A stretch of 64,000 bases of DNA from Rhodospirillales bacterium (GTDB lineage: Bacteria; Pseudomonadota; Alphaproteobacteria; Micavibrionales; Micavibrionaceae), in assembly GCA_020638395.1 (NCBI GenBank), contig JACKIP010000002.1, positions 1-64,000 of the forward strand, read 5' to 3'. The notes below the pieces were generated by a model, which had not been told where the DNA came from, did no database searches, and worked only from the letters and a program-made list of their open reading frames with translations. The translations under genes were made by a program, and so were the position numbers. Of the stretch, positions 61,205 through 64,000 are shown piece after piece; positions within the stretch are counted from its first letter, which is position 1, and the number at the start of each line of letters is the position of its first letter.

Positions 61205-63658
61205 ATGCCACCACGTAAAAAACCGCAAAAAATAAAAACGCCTTTCCTTCTGCGCTTTTTGCCACAATCCACGCAGGTTTTTGTGGCACGGCGCATTATG
61301 GATGGGACCGGACTTGGACTGGCCCTTGCCGGGGGCGCCGTTCTGATGGCACTGCTGACCTATGCGCCGCTGGACCCGTCTTTCAGTGTTGCCGGAGCCT
61401 CCGGAGTGCGGAACATTCTGGGGCATCCGGGGGCCTCGCTTGCGGATCTTCTGGTGCAAGCATTTGGCGGCGCGGCTTTTCTATTTGCGGTTTTCCCCCT
61501 GATCTGGGGGATTTGTCTGGTAAAAAGGCGCAGCGTGCGGCCGGTTTCTGTCCGGGTGATTGCTTTTGGACTCGCGGTCTTTTCTGCGAGCACGCTGTTA
61601 TCGGCATTTCCAGCCCCAACCGGATGGTTATATCCCTGGCTGGGCGGGCCGGTCGGCACTCTTCTAATGCAGCAAACGCAGCAATTTTTACCAGGAGTTC
61701 TGGTTGCGGGCTTGTCTGCGCTTGTATTTCTGGCCTCTGCCTTTTATGCGGCAACTCTGAATTACCACGAAAGTATGGCCGTATTGAAACAGATCTCCCG
61801 CAGTTTTTCGATGCTGGTTGCAAAGTCTGTGCAATCCGCCCGGCATTTTGTTCTTTGGGTGCAGCATTATAATGATCCGTCCTGGCTGGGAAAACAGGAA
61901 TCGAAGATTGTAACCCCACAAAAGACGGAAAAGATCATATTGCAGAAAAACATGGCGCAGGATCAGGCGACAGCGGAACGCGCAGCACGGCCCACACTTC
62001 CTGCGGAGGTCGCAGCGGTGGCAACGGCATCTGTGCCAAATATCAGCGTTACCATCGCAGAACCCTCCGTTGCGAAAAAACCGGCACAAAGCAAGCTCAA
62101 GCTGGAACAGGAAGAAGACTGGGAATTTCCGTCCATTGATCTGATGCATGAAGTTCCGGCGCAGGACAGCTCGGCTCTATTCGACAAAGATGCGTTGCGG
62201 CGCAATGCGGAAATGCTGCAGACGGTACTGGCTGATTTTAACGTGCAGGGCGATATTACCGCCATCCATCCGGGACCGGTGGTCACTCTTTACGAACTGG
62301 AGCCCGCGCCGGGAACAAAATCATCCCGGGTAATTTCTCTGGCGGATGATATTGCCCGCAGCATGTCCGCGGTATCCGTGCGGTGTGCCGTGGTGCCGGG
62401 CCGGAATGTGATCGGGATCGAGCTGCCAAACCGGCGGCGGCAGACCGTTTTCATGCGCGAATTGCTGGAAACATCCGATGTGCAAAAAGCTGCAGCAAAA
62501 TTACCGCTGGTTCTGGGAAAAGATATTGGCGGCAAACCAGTTATCGGCGATTTGACAAAAATGCCGCACCTGCTGGTTGCCGGAACGACCGGATCGGGGA
62601 AATCCGTGGCGGTCAATACGATGATTTTATCGCTTCTGTACCGCCTGCCGCCGGAAAAATGCCGCTTTATCATGATCGACCCGAAAATGCTGGAGCTGTC
62701 GGTTTATGATGATATTCCGCATTTATTATCTCCGGTTGTGACCGAGCCGGGAAAGGCCGTGGTGTCTTTGAAATGGACGGTTGCGGAAATGGAAGACCGC
62801 TACCGCGCCATGTCAAAGCTGGGGGTTCGTAATATCGAAGGCTATAATCAGCGCATCCGCGAAGCCCGCAGCAAAGGTGAGATTCTGATGCGTAAGGTGC
62901 AAACCGGATTTGATCCGGAAACCGGCAAACCGGTCTATGAGGAGCAACCTCTTGACCTGATTGAGCTGCCTTATATCGTCGTGATTGTTGATGAATTTGC
63001 CGATTTGATGCTGGTCGCCGGAAAAGACGTGGAAAACGCCATCCAACGTCTGGCCCAGATGGCGCGGGCGGCGGGAATTCACCTGATTATGGCGACGCAG
63101 CGCCCGTCTGTGGACGTGATTACCGGTGTGATTAAAGCCAACTTCCCGACCCGGATTTCTTTTGCTGTGACCTCCAAAATTGACTCCCGCACTATTCTGG
63201 GAGAAGGCGGGGCCGAGCAGCTTTTGGGCATGGGGGACATGTTGTACATGGCGGGCGGTGGACGGATCAGCCGGGTGCACGGCCCATTTGTCTCCGATGA
63301 AGATGTTGAAAATGTTGTGAATTTCCTGAAAACTCAGGCCGAGCCGCAATATATCACCGAAGTGACCGAGGGCGGAGATTATGGCGATTCCGAAGTCATG
63401 AATGCCATGTTTGGCAGTGATGACGGGGAAAAGGTTGATGAGCTTTACGATGAAGCGGTCGCGATCATCGCGCGGGAGGGCAAAGCCTCGACCAGTTTTG
63501 TCCAGCGCTATCTGCAAATAGGCTATAACCGCGCCGCCCGCATTATCGAGGAAATGGAACGGCAGGGCGTGGTCTCCCCCGCCTCCAAAACCGGTAAGCG
63601 CGAAGTGCTGATCGGTGATCATGGTTATCGGTCCTCTGACCGGGCTGGAGGAGACTAA
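61205..63658 (+). CDS. ftsK: DNA translocase FtsK
   Basis: 817 residues. A short basic tail and four membrane helices (about 33-52, 84-106, 115-135 and 160-183) are followed by a fairly short linker (185-330) and the RecA-like motor with Walker A AGTTGSGKSVAVN (about 458-470), MIDPKMLELSVYDDIPHLL and Walker B IVVIVDEFADLM. The C-terminal gamma winged helix (DEAVAIIAREGKASTSFVQR, then YLQIGYNRAARIIEEME) reads KOPS-type sites. It pumps chromosome ends through the septum. Confidence 0.96.
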   Translation: MPPRKKPQKIKTPFLLRFLPQSTQVFVARRIMDGTGLGLALAGGAVLMALLTYAPLDPSFSVAGASGVRNILGHPGASLADLLVQAFGGAAFLFAVFPLIWGICLVKRRSVRPVSVRVIAFGLAVFSASTLLSAFPAPTGWLYPWLGGPVGTLLMQQTQQFLPGVLVAGLSALVFLASAFYAATLNYHESMAVLKQISRSFSMLVAKSVQSARHFVLWVQHYNDPSWLGKQESKIVTPQKTEKIILQKNMAQDQATAERAARPTLPAEVAAVATASVPNISVTIAEPSVAKKPAQSKLKLEQEEDWEFPSIDLMHEVPAQDSSALFDKDALRRNAEMLQTVLADFNVQGDITAIHPGPVVTLYELEPAPGTKSSRVISLADDIARSMSAVSVRCAVVPGRNVIGIELPNRRRQTVFMRELLETSDVQKAAAKLPLVLGKDIGGKPVIGDLTKMPHLLVAGTTGSGKSVAVNTMILSLLYRLPPEKCRFIMIDPKMLELSVYDDIPHLLSPVVTEPGKAVVSLKWTVAEMEDRYRAMSKLGVRNIEGYNQRIREARSKGEILMRKVQTGFDPETGKPVYEEQPLDLIELPYIVVIVDEFADLMLVAGKDVENAIQRLAQMARAAGIHLIMATQRPSVDVITGVIKANFPTRISFAVTSKIDSRTILGEGGAEQLLGMGDMLYMAGGGRISRVHGPFVSDEDVENVVNFLKTQAEPQYITEVTEGGDYGDSEVMNAMFGSDDGEKVDELYDEAVAIIAREGKASTSFVQRYLQIGYNRAARIIEEMERQGVVSPASKTGKREVLIGDHGYRSSDRAGGD

Positions 63659-63670
63659 TCTTCTGACATC

Positions 63671-64000
63671 ATGGACATTTTTTTCAGTCTCATTCCCAAC
63701 CTTATCCCGCTTTATATCCTGATTGCGCTGGGATATATCGGCGGGAAATACATGGATGTTCATCTGCACTCCATGGCGATTATTGCGATTTATTTCATTT
63801 CGCCTTTTGTCGTGTTCGGCGCGATTTCGCAGCTGGACCTTAACCCGGCTTATTTATTATTACCGCTGATCCTGTTTGGCATCGCGCTGACGATTATCAT
63901 CCTCAGTTATCGGCTGAGCGGACTTATTTTCAAGGATAATCTGCAAAATCTGATCGGACTGTCCAGCGGGAACGGAAATACCGGATATTACGGCTTGCCG
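63671..64000 (+). CDS. AEC-family transporter, 5' part (cut by window end)
   Basis: The first 110 codons of a membrane protein, starting MDIFFSLIPNLIPLYILIAL and GYIGGKYMDV, with helices at about 5-22, 33-50 and 58-78, and SSGNGNTGYYGLP at the cut, matching the conserved GN.G..GLP motif of the auxin efflux carrier (Mem_trans/YfdV) family. The start is 12 bases after the ftsK stop; no near ribosome site is strong. Substrate unknown (malonate, malate and amino acids are known in the family). Confidence 0.8.
   Translation, partial: MDIFFSLIPNLIPLYILIALGYIGGKYMDVHLHSMAIIAIYFISPFVVFGAISQLDLNPAYLLLPLILFGIALTIIILSYRLSGLIFKDNLQNLIGLSSGNGNTGYYGLP

Overview
The window looks like a chromosome segment of an alphaproteobacterium of middling GC content. 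The genus cannot be read from the sequence. The evidence is a gene-transfer-agent-type holin, an alphaproteobacterial-style dihydroorotase with DTQVHFREPG, and a core of ndk, pyrE, lepB, map, ssb, rdgB, hemW, purU, pyrC, a comM-like gene, nhaA, guaA, leuB, mlaE, alr and ftsK. Intergenic DNA is unusually rich in dispersed repeats: an 'accgcagaggcgcag...' element, hairpins around 'ggattcccc...ggggaatgacg', 'gtcattgcctgaatt...' elements, and 'cgtcattgcgag...' elements.

Layout. 1-3.8 kb: a mini phage cassette (possible small terminase, large terminase, membrane coiled-coil protein, SleB-type hydrolase, GTA-type holin) with no head or tail genes, bounded by related repeats. 3.8-9.7 kb: a pilin-like protein, ndk, the collapsed remnant of a DOPA-dioxygenase-like gene, a very large hybrid histidine kinase, and pyrE. 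9.7-11.5 kb: an S24/LexA-like regulator overlapping pyrE, and lepB. 11.6-21.4 kb: a two-partner secretion pair, a large beta-helix TpsA exoprotein and a divergent TpsB pore, split by an intact IS30 element and an AT-rich membrane protein gene. 21.4-32.5 kb: a CPBP protease, a CinA-like protein with a small lipoprotein and a ceramidase-like protein, map, ssb, the rdgB-hemW-purU run, and pyrC followed by a secreted Cys-His-Glu protein. 32.9-37.4 kb: a comM-like gene, nhaA and a diverged M32 peptidase. 37.5-44.1 kb: a complete RND efflux operon with a divergent TetR regulator and an acrR-like operator. 44.1-47.0 kb: an alpha/beta hydrolase, tRNA-Ser(GCT), a small AT-rich accessory patch with a frameshifted gene, and a decayed duplicate of part of the hydrolase. 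47.2-53.2 kb: a lipoprotein, a ferredoxin-NADP reductase-like enzyme, a long repeat cluster, and a strongly AT-rich pair of paralogous unknown genes. 53.2-64 kb: guaA, two alpha/beta hydrolases, leuB, mlaE, alr, ftsK and the start of an AEC-family transporter.

The parts most likely to be undescribed are the packaging-plus-lysis cassette without virion genes, the AT-rich tandem paralog pair (51.6-53.2 kb), the M32-like protein whose zinc motif is altered, and the nested repeat elements. Assignments rest on reading motifs in translations; no database search was run.
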